Shown: positions 8,058 to 16,200 of the stretch, piece after piece | Position numbering within the stretch: the stretch's first letter is position 1 | Layout: each line of letters opens with the position of its first letter | Origin: Neorhizobium petrolearium | GTDB taxonomy: Bacteria; Pseudomonadota; Alphaproteobacteria; Rhizobiales; Rhizobiaceae | Direction of reading: 5' to 3' | Length of the DNA: 64,000 nucleotides | Assembly (NCBI RefSeq): GCF_017873175.1 | Contig: NZ_JAGGJW010000013.1 | Location: forward strand, 1-64,000 | Notes under the pieces: model-generated | The model's database searches: none | Seen by the model: the letters and a program-made list of their open reading frames with translations, nothing else | What the model was told of the DNA's origin: nothing | Made by a program: the position numbers and the translations under genes

Positions 8058-9626
8058 TCAGAAGAACGTGCCTGGCACCTTTGTCGGGCGCATCAGCATC
8101 CCCGCTATGGCAGCAAGGAGCGTTATCAGCGCGAGAGCTGATAGTGCGTCGGCATAGGCGAGGACATAGGCTTCACGCTGTACAAGCTTTGCGAGCTGCC
8201 CCATTGCCGCGGTGGGTCCCTTGCCATCAAGCGTCGAACCCATGGACGAGGCGAGTGTGTCCAGCCATGTTTGCACAACGTGATCGCCTTGCTGTACCTG
8301 CGTTCCAAGCAGGTTCGAGCGCACCTGCTCGTCGACGCGCACGAAGGTCGTGATTGCCGCTGTTGCGATTGTGGTTCCAACAGTTCGAACGATATGAACC
8401 CACATCGCAATCCAGGGGATTTGCGGGAAGGTGATGTCTTCCGTGATGATCAGCATGACCGGAACAGCCAGAAACGGGCTTGCGATGCTTTGGATAAGCA
8501 TGGACGACATAAACTGATCGCCGTTCCAGACATGTGTTGGAACGGCAGCCAGCGACACGCCTACCGAGAACAGCATCGCACCGAATACGATAAGATTACG
8601 CGGCGCGAACCGATAACAAAGCCATGCTACCAAAGGGGCGAGCACAAGTTGCGGCAACCCGGTCAGAAGAAAGTAGTTGCCGATCTCCAGGGACCTGTAG
8701 CCCTGGATGCGTATGAGGAACTGGGGGATTATGGAGGCTGTCGCCATTGTGGCAAAGCGCGTCGTGAAGAGTACCGACAGGGCCAGCCCGGCATTTCTCT
8801 GAAGGACAATCCGTAGATCCAGCATCGGAACCGGGTGTCGTATGGTGTTCACGACGAACGCAAGCAGCAAGACCGCCGCCGCGCCGCTCAAGCCGGTGAT
8901 CAGACCGGAATTGTACCAGTCGAGGCGATTGCCTTGATCCAGCGCGGCGACGAGGGACGCCAGCCCGAGGGACAAGGTAAGAAGCCCGAACAGGTCCGGC
9001 CGGCGAAACCGGTGCAGTTTTGCCGTATCCCATTGCTTGGCGAAATAAGCGCCAAAGACCGCCAGAGAGCCGGGTATCACGTTGGCCCAGAACAGATACT
9101 CCCATGAGAGATGGTCGATGATCCATGCTTCGGCGAAGATCGCCAAATTGGGTGTGAAGCCGGAAATCAGCGCGTAGATGGAAAGGACATAGAGGCGTCG
9201 CTGCTGGGAGATGTTGCGCATGACGACCGCGAAGGTCATCGGTATCAGCATTCCAGCGGCAAGACCACGCAATGCCTGCAGGGCCAACAATATGGGCAGT
9301 GAGGGGCTGAACGGAGCAAGGAATGAGAAAACCGAAAACAGAGCAGCGCCGACCATCACGCCGATAGCCGGCGAGAGGTGAGTCCGTAACCAGACTGTCG
9401 CGGCAATCGCCGCCACTTCAGCTGTGATGTACGCGGTTGTCAGCCACGACGCCTCGTCGAAGCCAAGCCCGAAAGCACCGCGAAGGTCTGCCAGGCCGAT
9501 ATCGGTCAGCCTCGAATTCAGAATGGACGTGAATGTACCAAGCATGACAGCCGATACAGCAATCAAAGGCGGTAACCTGGCTCCAGGCAGAAACGCCGAA
9601 GGTCTCGGAATGGCGGGAAGTGTCAT
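8058..9626 (-). CDS. MFS drug-efflux permease, EmrB/DHA2-like
   Basis: A 522-residue, probably 14-helix transporter of the DHA2 major facilitator family. Signatures include DEASWLTTAYITAEVAAIAA in the loop and second helix, RGLAAGMLIPMTFAVV, and alternating hydrophobic segments to the C-terminus. EmrB-type permeases export hydrophobic toxic compounds, and in Gram-negative bacteria work with an HlyD-like adaptor and TolC. The start at 9626 has AGGAG upstream. It follows the adaptor gene by only six bases, so the pair is translationally close. The LysR gene beyond the adaptor is divergent and probably regulates it. Confidence 0.88.
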   Translation of the reverse strand: MTLPAIPRPSAFLPGARLPPLIAVSAVMLGTFTSILNSRLTDIGLADLRGAFGLGFDEASWLTTAYITAEVAAIAATVWLRTHLSPAIGVMVGAALFSVFSFLAPFSPSLPILLALQALRGLAAGMLIPMTFAVVMRNISQQRRLYVLSIYALISGFTPNLAIFAEAWIIDHLSWEYLFWANVIPGSLAVFGAYFAKQWDTAKLHRFRRPDLFGLLTLSLGLASLVAALDQGNRLDWYNSGLITGLSGAAAVLLLAFVVNTIRHPVPMLDLRIVLQRNAGLALSVLFTTRFATMATASIIPQFLIRIQGYRSLEIGNYFLLTGLPQLVLAPLVAWLCYRFAPRNLIVFGAMLFSVGVSLAAVPTHVWNGDQFMSSMLIQSIASPFLAVPVMLIITEDITFPQIPWIAMWVHIVRTVGTTIATAAITTFVRVDEQVRSNLLGTQVQQGDHVVQTWLDTLASSMGSTLDGKGPTAAMGQLAKLVQREAYVLAYADALSALALITLLAAIAGMLMRPTKVPGTFF

Positions 9627-9632
9627 CGTCTG

Positions 9633-10784
9633 TCACTCCTGTTCTCTACCGGCAAATTCGTCGCTATGAATCGTCGGCACCACCGACATGCCAGGGCGTA
9701 GGAACTTGCCAACTTCGCCTGTGTCATCGAGTTCTATGCGGACAGGCACACGCTGTGTGACTTTTGTGAAGTTACCGGTGGCGTTATCCGGCGTAAGCAG
9801 GGCAAACTCGGATCCGCTGGCTGGGGAGATCTTTGCAACATGCCCCCGCAGCAATTTGCCGGGCAACATATCGACGGTCATTGTTACGCGCTGGCCCACG
9901 CTGACCTTTCCAAGTTGCGTTTCCTTGAAATTGGCGATCACGTAGAGGTGTGGGAGTGGAACCACGGATATGATCTTCGTTCCAACGTTTACATATTGTC
10001 CTTGGCGCACATTGCTGGCGCTTGCGACGCCGTCGAAAGGTGCTCTGATCGATGTCCGTTCCAGGGTGATCCTTGCAAGTTCGACGGCGGCACGCTGTGC
10101 GTCCAATGTGGCCTGAGCTTCCGAAAGTTGCGCGCTAAGCACAGCGACTTTCTGCTTCTCGACGTCCACTGCCGTCTGCCGTTCCTCGACCTGAGCGCTA
10201 TAGCGCTTCATTTCGGCAGTTGCCGCTTCGCGTTTTTGCGCTGTCGACCAGCCAATTCGCGAAGCCTCCTGTTGCCGAAGATACTCACTTTCGGCCCTTT
10301 CCATGTCCGCCTTGACAGCCTTCACGCTCGCTTCGGCCTGCGCTATGACGCTGGCTTGCAGATTGATCTGGCTTTCAAGAATAGCAACGGACGCTGCGGC
10401 CGCCTTTCGTGTGGCGTAGGCACGGCCGAACTGGGCACGATAGTCTCGATCATCGATCTGCGCGAGAAGTTCTCCGGCTTTCACATGCTGGAAGTCGGCG
10501 ACCAGCACCTTTCTCACGCGGCCGGAAACTTCTGTCCCCACAGACGCGGTATCGGCTTTGAGATAGGCGTCGTCTGTAGACTGGTCGGTCATGCCCGCGA
10601 CCCAATGTCCCCAGCCCATCGGCACGACGACTGCCATTCCGATCGCGGCGACGATGACGGTGCTCCGTGCGAGCGCCTGAAAGGTTCTGCGCCGCTTTTT
10701 TTTGGAAGCAGCAGTGAGCGCCTCATCCGCGTTCCCTTTAATCTGTTCTGCCCCTCCGTGGAGGTTTGTGACAGCCATGTTCAT
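9633..10784 (-). CDS. HlyD/EmrA-type membrane-fusion protein
   Basis: A 383-residue periplasmic adaptor. A cytosolic lysine/arginine-rich N-terminus (KKKRRR) precedes one membrane helix at about 40-63, then a split barrel-lipoyl region around GRVRKVLVADFQHVKAGELL, a long coiled coil rich in Ala, Gln and Glu, and the returning half with RTSIRAPFDGVASASNVRQG. This order is typical of EmrA. It bridges the inner-membrane permease to an outer-membrane channel, which is not encoded in the window. It is first in the operon with the DHA2 permease. A TTATA-type promoter region and a long palindrome lie just upstream. Confidence 0.88.
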   Translation of the reverse strand: MNMAVTNLHGGAEQIKGNADEALTAASKKKRRRTFQALARSTVIVAAIGMAVVVPMGWGHWVAGMTDQSTDDAYLKADTASVGTEVSGRVRKVLVADFQHVKAGELLAQIDDRDYRAQFGRAYATRKAAAASVAILESQINLQASVIAQAEASVKAVKADMERAESEYLRQQEASRIGWSTAQKREAATAEMKRYSAQVEERQTAVDVEKQKVAVLSAQLSEAQATLDAQRAAVELARITLERTSIRAPFDGVASASNVRQGQYVNVGTKIISVVPLPHLYVIANFKETQLGKVSVGQRVTMTVDMLPGKLLRGHVAKISPASGSEFALLTPDNATGNFTKVTQRVPVRIELDDTGEVGKFLRPGMSVVPTIHSDEFAGREQE

Positions 10785-10847
10785 TTCCCTGTCTCCCGTC
10801 GAGTGTCGTAACTGACGAAGAGATAGGCTTTCAGTGCTAATGAATGA

Positions 10848-10886
10848 AATGAATATAATGCACTTGTTAAATGCATTATATTCATT
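10848..10886. promoter_or_regulatory. Perfect 15-bp inverted repeat, probable LysR operator
   Basis: Left arm AATGAATATAATGCA at 10848-10862 and its exact complement at 10872-10886, separated by nine bases. It sits between the divergent efflux operon and the LysR gene at 10953. The arms carry TATAAT-like sequence on both strands, so promoters may be embedded in it. Such a symmetric site suits a LysR tetramer controlling both directions; this is inference from symmetry and position. Confidence 0.65.
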
Positions 10887-10952
10887 CTTCTCTGTTTCTC
10901 ATACTGACGAGAAATAGAGCTTGAGTCGGTTTTGAGATAGGCAGGACGCGCT

Positions 10953-11927
10953 ATGGATCTCAATCTTATCAGGGTGCTCGACGCTTTGGCGGAGGAGGGG
11001 AACGTTACAAAGGCAGGCGCACGGCTTGGGCTTAGCCAGTCTGCGGTAAGCCATGCGCTCAACAAGATGAGATTGCTTTTCGATGATCAGCTCTTCCTGC
11101 GAGGCCCGGACGGTATGCATCCGACTCCGAGAGCGATGGAGCTGTCGCGAGCCTTCGGCTCTGCACTTCGTCAGATAGACGCGGCGGTGGGCCAGCCAGC
11201 ATTTGATCCCGCCACAGCAGATTTCGAGATCGTGATTGCGACGTCCGACTATGTGACGAGCACTATCATACCGTCACTGTTGCAGGCTGTCGCAAAAAGC
11301 GCTCCAGGTGTCCGGCTTTGGATCCGGCCGATGAACGATGTGAACATCGTCGAAGAATTGGACCGCGGTGCGGTCCACCTGGCGGCCGGGGCATTTGGAA
11401 CGGTGCCAGCCCGTTTCGTGAAGACGGATCTCTTCAGCGATCCCAATGTCTGGATGTTTCGGGCGGACCACCCTGCGGCCGACGACGCAATGTCCCTCGA
11501 GACGCTCGGCAAGTATCCGCATATAGACATCCTCATTTCGCGTCGCGATTCCGCCGTGGCAAGTGCCGTCATCGACCAGAGTGGGCTTGAGCGAGCGTAT
11601 GTCACGAGCAACCCTCAGTACCTTGACGGCCTTCTGAGGGACAAAGGCCTTGAGAGGCGTGTGGGTGCCACCCTCTCTCACATACTGGCGGTGCCGCCCC
11701 TGCTTGCGACGACCGACATGGTTGCTTATGTCCCTTTGCGTTTTGCGCGTTTTGCTGAAAAAACTTTCAGGTTGACTTGGCGAGAGGCTCCATACGTTGC
11801 CCCACCTATGACAATCTCTACCCTTACCCACCGTGCCTTGGGTCGCCACCCCTCGATCACCTGGTTTGAGAAGCTCCTTCAAGTGGGTGCACATCACGAA
11901 AGTGGCGTTCTCCCGTATCTTCCTTGA
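10953..11927 (+). CDS. LysR-family regulator, NodD/SyrM-like
   Basis: A 324-residue LysR regulator. The DNA-binding domain begins at once: MDLNLIRVLDALAEEGNVTK, then ARLGLSQSAVSHALNKMR. The DLNLL-type opening and the RLxLSQSAVSHAL helix are typical of the NodD/SyrM/NahR branch, often associated with aromatic or flavonoid inducers. The effector domain starts near residue 90 (FEIVIATSDYVTSTIIPSLL). It diverges from the EmrAB-like efflux operon across a perfect palindrome and likely regulates it. A substrate such as a phenolic compound would fit, but nothing here proves it. Confidence 0.88.
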   Translation: MDLNLIRVLDALAEEGNVTKAGARLGLSQSAVSHALNKMRLLFDDQLFLRGPDGMHPTPRAMELSRAFGSALRQIDAAVGQPAFDPATADFEIVIATSDYVTSTIIPSLLQAVAKSAPGVRLWIRPMNDVNIVEELDRGAVHLAAGAFGTVPARFVKTDLFSDPNVWMFRADHPAADDAMSLETLGKYPHIDILISRRDSAVASAVIDQSGLERAYVTSNPQYLDGLLRDKGLERRVGATLSHILAVPPLLATTDMVAYVPLRFARFAEKTFRLTWREAPYVAPPMTISTLTHRALGRHPSITWFEKLLQVGAHHESGVLPYLP

Positions 11928-12306
11928 TCGATTGTCGAGTTGCAATGCCGGAAGGGAAGTCGCATATTTCCAGCCGCCCACCGCGACACGAGAGGCTCGG
12001 CTTTGTGATGATGGCGACCTTAGGCGCATTCTAATAAATTTTTATGCTTGCGCCACAAACAGTCCGTCATGGGGGGTGGACGGCAATCGCTGGGTTGCCC
12101 CAGTTGTCGTTGATAGATTAGAGAAAAACTCCTGCGTCAAACCTGCAACCATCATTGCTTGCTTTGTGCGCAAGTAATGATGAAAGCTGGCCCCCGCAAC
12201 CAGTTCCTACATCAATCAATAACCGCCTCTGTCTGAGTGGGGGCGGTTTTGCCGTTTCCGGGACTGTTCTCACCAATACAGCCACCGTTCCGAGCACGAC
12301 TGCCAA
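11928..12306. other. Gap between LysR gene and IS remnant
   Basis: About 380 bases with no gene I recognise. It contains a hairpin at 12221-12248 (listed separately). The boundary with the IS3 fragment is not marked by visible terminal inverted repeats. Confidence 0.35.
12221..12250 (+). terminator. Putative rho-independent terminator
   Basis: AACCGCC at 12221-12227 pairs with GGCGGTT at 12242-12248, and the stem runs into TTTT. The loop of 14 bases is longer than ideal and the U-tract is short. It could end transcription from the upstream LysR gene, though it lies about 290 bases after that gene. Confidence 0.4.
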
Positions 12307-12678
12307 TTGCTGGATCGTCCCCGCTTCACACCCGTCGCCAGTCTGCAGTCGAACGGCATCTCCGAAGCCTTCGTCAAAACGATCAAACGGGGCTATATCC
12401 GCATCTCAACACGTCCGGACGCTGAAGCCGCGCTCCGGCAGATCGATGGATGGATTGAGGATCACATCGAAATCCATCCTCATTTCGCGCTCAAGATGGC
12501 TTTCCCTCGGCAGTTCATCCGAGACAAAATCAGCCTACCCGACTATCCGATGAAATGGGGGAGCACTCCAGCCAGTCTCTCATCCATTCTGGAGGAAATT
12601 CTCAGTGGCAGGTCACCGGTCCGGACAAATGATCTGATTCCCAGAGATTTGCTTGCAGATTTCAGTCTGTGCCGTTAG
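12307..12678 (+). mobile_element. IS3-family transposase (orfB) C-terminal remnant
   Basis: The frame encodes RFTPVASLQSNGISEAFVKT, then IDGWIEDHIEIHPH and ALKMAFPRQFIR. This is the final part of the DDE integrase domain of an IS2-group IS3-family transposase, including the SNGxxEAFVKTxKR segment with the catalytic Glu. The rest of orfB, orfA and both terminal repeats are missing. The last 40 or so residues before the stop do not resemble the family. It is a non-functional scar and a likely recombination point. Confidence 0.75.
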
Positions 12679-12683
12679 CAGGG

Positions 12684-13559
12684 CTATCCTCTGGTGATCC
12701 GCTTGAGGATGAGATCGAGCAAGGCGCGCAGGCGCGGCAATCTCTTGAGATCCCGATGATAACCGATCCAGGTGTCGCGGGATGGGGGTTGTTCACCCAA
12801 ATCGATCAGTCGGAGGCCTGCGGTCGCGTCCCCTAGCGGACGGGGCAGCACCGCCAGCCCCGCACCAAGGGCGCAAAGCCGTGCCTGGATCTCCCGACTG
12901 TTGCTTCGGCAGACGATCGTCGCGTTCGGAAGAGCCCGCGTCACCCATGCGACATCCGGCATACCGCCGAAAGCGGTGTCCATCAGGATCAGCGGGCATC
13001 CCGCGCCGTCGCCTCTTCGCGCATTCGGGTGATCTGACCTGGCATAGAGACCGTAGGGGATTGTAACCAGCTTGCGCGCAATCACCTCCGGTTCGTCGAA
13101 GGGCGCGATACGCATAACGATATCCGCTTCGCGGCGGGCAAGACTGTAGAGACGGGGATCGGTCAGTAGTTCGACGGTGACTTTCCGATGGAGTTGAGCG
13201 AACTCCGCAAGCACGGGGCTGAGCATGGTCGCACCGAACCAGTCGGAGCATGAGACGCGCAACAAGCCTTCGAGCCCGCCGACACTGCCAACCAGCTTGC
13301 GCTGCATGGAAAGCGCCTCTTCTTCCATGCGGACTGCATGCGCAAATATCGCCTCACCTTCGTCGGTCAGGACGAAACCATCTCTGGTGCGCTGGAACAG
13401 CGCCAACCCGACCGCTTCTTCGAGCGCGCGGAGCCGCCGGCCCATGGTCGGCTGCGTTTGTTTCAGGCGACGGGCCGCCGCTCCGAGCGTGCCCTCTCGA
13501 GCGATTGCGAGGAAGATGGGCAGATCGCTCCATTCAAGAGTGCGCATCGCGTTACCCAT
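12684..13559 (-). CDS. LysR-family transcriptional regulator
   Basis: A 291-residue LysR regulator with helix-turn-helix sequence LAIAREGTLGAAARRLKQTQ and PTMGRRLRALEEAVG at the N-terminus and an effector domain from about residue 95 (LRVSCSDWFGATMLSPVLAE). The frame stays open far upstream, but family length places the start at 13559, 13547 or 13571; none has a strong ribosome-binding site. It is divergent from the oxidoreductase gene at 13650, 90 bases away, and probably controls it. An IS3 scar ends five bases past its stop. Confidence 0.82.
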   Translation of the reverse strand: MGNAMRTLEWSDLPIFLAIAREGTLGAAARRLKQTQPTMGRRLRALEEAVGLALFQRTRDGFVLTDEGEAIFAHAVRMEEEALSMQRKLVGSVGGLEGLLRVSCSDWFGATMLSPVLAEFAQLHRKVTVELLTDPRLYSLARREADIVMRIAPFDEPEVIARKLVTIPYGLYARSDHPNARRGDGAGCPLILMDTAFGGMPDVAWVTRALPNATIVCRSNSREIQARLCALGAGLAVLPRPLGDATAGLRLIDLGEQPPSRDTWIGYHRDLKRLPRLRALLDLILKRITRG

Positions 13560-13649
13560 ACATTTTCGCATGCTTTTCGTGCGAAACTTATGATGGTCAT
13601 GCAACTGAGTCGAGCCCATATCTGGGCAATCAACAAGGAAACATATCCC

Positions 13650-14651
13650 ATGACCAATCCTGCACAGGGAATGAAGGCCGCGATCGTTGAGACAAACGGT
13701 GGCCCCTTCCGCCTTGCCGAAGTCGCACGCCCGGCCATCAATGCCGGCGAGGTTCTCGTCCGTATTCATGCCAGCGGCGTCAATCCACTGGACGCCAAGA
13801 TCAGAGCGGGCACCGCAGCCCACACCCGCCATCCGTTGCCGGCCGTCCTGGGCCTCGACCTGGCCGGCGTGGTGGAGGCGGTGGCCGCCGATGTTACGGC
13901 TTTCCGCCCCGGAGATGAGGTTTATGGCATGACCGGCGGTGTCGGCGGCATTCAGGGCACGCTGGCCGAGTATGCCTCCGTCGACGCCAGCCTGCTGGCG
14001 ATCAAGCCGGCCAACCTGACCATGCGCGAGGCGGCCGCTTTGCCGCTCGTCACGATCACGGCCTGGGAAGGCCTCGTCGATCGCGCCAAGGTCCGGTCGG
14101 GACAGACGCTCCTCGTGCAGGGCGGCGCCGGTGGCGTCGGCCATGTCGTGGTCCAGATCGGACTCGCGCTCGGCGCGACGGTATTCGCGACCGACCGCGC
14201 GGCCAAGGCCGATTTTATCCGCTCGATGGGTGCAACGCCCATAGACTATACCAGCGAGTCGATCGATGACTATGTCGGTCGCCATACCGGCGGCGCAGGT
14301 TTCGATCTGGTCTACGATACTGGCGGTGGCGCCGTTCTGGATGCGTCGTTCCAGGCGGTCAGGCGCTTCGGTCATGTGGTGAGCTGCCTTGGCTGGGGCA
14401 CGCATGCCCTGGCACCGCTTTCATTCAAGGCCGGAACCTATTCCGGCGTCTTCACCCTTGCGCCGCTTCTCGATGGCATTGGCCGCGCCCATCATGGCGA
14501 GATCCTCAAGGCCGCTGCGGCACTGGTCGAGGCCGGCAAGCTCGTTCCGCGCCTTGATCCGCGGGTCTTCTCGTTCGACACTGTGACCGAGGCCCACGCC
14601 GCAATCAGTGATCGGACGGCTGCGGGCAAGATCGTTGTTTCCATCGCGTAG
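13650..14651 (+). CDS. Quinone oxidoreductase-like medium-chain dehydrogenase
   Basis: A 333-residue NADPH-dependent MDR-family enzyme of the quinone-oxidoreductase/zeta-crystallin type. The catalytic domain opens with MKAAIVETNGGPFRLAEV, followed by RIHASGVNPLDAKIR and LGLDLAGVVEAV. The nucleotide-binding fold shows LLVQGGAGGVGHVVVQIGLA. The cysteine ligands of zinc alcohol dehydrogenases are absent, as expected for this branch. The ATG at 13650 has AAGGAA upstream; Met8 (13671) is a second possible start. The likely regulator is the divergent LysR gene. The substrate, probably a quinone or enone, is not identifiable. Confidence 0.85.
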   Translation: MTNPAQGMKAAIVETNGGPFRLAEVARPAINAGEVLVRIHASGVNPLDAKIRAGTAAHTRHPLPAVLGLDLAGVVEAVAADVTAFRPGDEVYGMTGGVGGIQGTLAEYASVDASLLAIKPANLTMREAAALPLVTITAWEGLVDRAKVRSGQTLLVQGGAGGVGHVVVQIGLALGATVFATDRAAKADFIRSMGATPIDYTSESIDDYVGRHTGGAGFDLVYDTGGGAVLDASFQAVRRFGHVVSCLGWGTHALAPLSFKAGTYSGVFTLAPLLDGIGRAHHGEILKAAAALVEAGKLVPRLDPRVFSFDTVTEAHAAISDRTAAGKIVVSIA

Positions 14652-15019
14652 ACCTGATCCGCGCCAGGGTGTGCGCCACGGTTGGAAGGAGTAGCCACAT
14701 GAGGAGTGCATTGAGGCGTGACCCATTTCATTTCGGATTGCGGCTGATTAGAATGATGCTGCTGGCGACGTGAACTTTTCCGCGGCCATGCCCGTTGTTA
14801 ATGAGCTTAAGCTCCGGAAGAATGTGCTGCTGGGTCGCGGGCTGTCCCCGGCTACACTTGTGCGATCATGCGCGATGCCGCGTTCGACGACTGCTCTTTC
14901 GCGGTTTGGAGCCGGCTTTTAGAGCGAGATGATTTTAGGTGGGATGGCCGGTTTCCGTATCGTTATATGCGGCCGCCGGCGTCGACATAATCCCTACTGC
15001 CTGCCGAAGATTTGTTGCT
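14652..15019. other. Intergenic stretch with a degenerate repeat
   Basis: About 370 bases. A 24-codon frame at 14699 has a good AAGGAG upstream but matches nothing I know. The right part holds a rhizobial-type repeat bounded by TTTAGAGC and GCTCTAAA, listed separately. No other gene was recognised. Confidence 0.4.
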
Positions 15020-15024
15020 CTAAA
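14918..15024. repeat. Degenerate TTTAGAGC-bounded extragenic repeat
   Basis: TTTAGAGC at 14918-14925 is mirrored by GCTCTAAA at 15017-15024. The left edge continues as GAGATGATTTTAGG, similar to short intergenic repeats common in Rhizobiaceae. Its right edge overlaps the stop codon of the LacI gene (CTA at 15020-15022 on the plus strand). Confidence 0.35.
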
Positions 15025-16018
15025 GCGGTATCCGGGTGCTCATGCGCGCGACGAGCCGGCCCTGGATGGTCACCGTCTTGTCGGCCAGGTCAGCGCTACC
15101 TGCCAGTTCGGCCAAGGCTCGCTCCCCCATTTCCGCAAAGGGCAGTGTCACGCTGGAGATTCCCAGGTCCCGCGAGAACTCGCGGTCGTCATAGCCGATA
15201 ATAGCGAGGTCTTCCGGCACCTTCCCTCCCATATCGCGGGCGGCTGCCATGGCGCCGCGTGCAACGATGTCGTTGTGGCAAAAAATGCCGTCCGGCGGCT
15301 CTGAAAGCGCCAAAAGGTCGCGTGCCGCGGCATAGCCGCTGGCATGGCCCCAATCGCTGGCCCGCTCGAATCGGGGACCGAGATTCAGGCCGGCCCGGTT
15401 GAGCGAACGATGATAACCGGCCAAGCGCTCAATGCTGGCGATCTGCCAGGGGTCGCCGGTGATCGTGGCGATGCGCCTGCAGCCGATCTCGATCAGGTGA
15501 TCGGTCGCAAGCATGCCGCCATGGCGTTCAGCCGGCAGGATGGCAAAACCACTGCTGTCTTCACGGCGGCAATTGACCAGGACGTGGCGAAAATTGCCGA
15601 GCGAGGCCGGCGGCGAAACGATGGCCGTGAACGTGTTGGCATAGATAACGCCCTCGACCCCGAAACGGGCAAAGTTTTCCAGCGCCGCAATTTCACGGTC
15701 GGCGACGCTGTCGGTCACTTGAAGAACAATCTGCAGCCCTTGCGCATCGGCCCAGTTCTGCAGGCCATAGATCAAGTCGATTGGATAAGCTGCAGAGATT
15801 TCGTTGATCAACACGCCAAAGAGGCGTTTTCGCTCGGGATCAAGGTTTTCAATCAGCGGACCCGGCGAATAACCCAGTTCGCGTGCGATCTGCAGCACAC
15901 GCTGACGCGTCGCCTCCGCGATCCGTACGCCCGGAATGCCGTTCAGGACAAGTGACACGGTCGTGCGCGAAACATTCGCAGCCCGTGCCACATCAACCAT
16001 TTTGACTCGTTTTTTCAT
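15020..16018 (-). CDS. LacI-family transcriptional regulator
   Basis: A 332-residue LacI/GalR repressor. The N-terminal helix-turn-helix and hinge are clear: VKMVDVARAANVSRTTVSLV, then a hinge helix before LGYSPGPL. The sugar-binding domain follows (FGVLINEISAAYPIDLIYGL, then PPDGIFCHNDIVARGAMAAA and AIIGYDDREFSRDL). Start 16018 has AGGGG upstream and excludes a spurious 16-residue leader. It is divergent from the GH2/ABC/sulfatase operon and most likely represses it until a sugar ligand binds. A palindrome between the genes is the probable operator. Confidence 0.9.
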   Translation of the reverse strand: MKKRVKMVDVARAANVSRTTVSLVLNGIPGVRIAEATRQRVLQIARELGYSPGPLIENLDPERKRLFGVLINEISAAYPIDLIYGLQNWADAQGLQIVLQVTDSVADREIAALENFARFGVEGVIYANTFTAIVSPPASLGNFRHVLVNCRREDSSGFAILPAERHGGMLATDHLIEIGCRRIATITGDPWQIASIERLAGYHRSLNRAGLNLGPRFERASDWGHASGYAAARDLLALSEPPDGIFCHNDIVARGAMAAARDMGGKVPEDLAIIGYDDREFSRDLGISSVTLPFAEMGERALAELAGSADLADKTVTIQGRLVARMSTRIPL

Positions 16019-16072
16019 TCCAACCCCTGTTTTGCATAACCTCCTTGACAACAGGATTTTCGTCAAGCAGGC

Positions 16073-16090
16073 TGCTAAACAAATTTAGCA
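16073..16090. promoter_or_regulatory. Probable LacI-family operator
   Basis: TGCTAAA at 16073-16079, four bases, then TTTAGCA at 16084-16090: a perfect 7-bp-arm inverted repeat of the size LacI-family dimers bind. It lies between the divergent LacI gene and the GH2 operon. A looser TTGAC/GTCAA inverted repeat at 16044-16065 is adjacent and may be part of a promoter. Confidence 0.6.
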
Positions 16091-16200
16091 ACCGCTTCTG
16101 AGGGCGGTTTCATATCTTCTCGCTGGGCGAACGGACGACGCAGACAAGTATTTGCGCGGAGGGTTTCGTTTGTCCTTCGGGAACCGGAGGAGGATGTATC

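Noticed and set aside
13560-14405. N-terminal extension of the LysR gene at 12684-13559
   Set aside because: The extension is antisense to the quinone oxidoreductase and precedes the normal LysR start.
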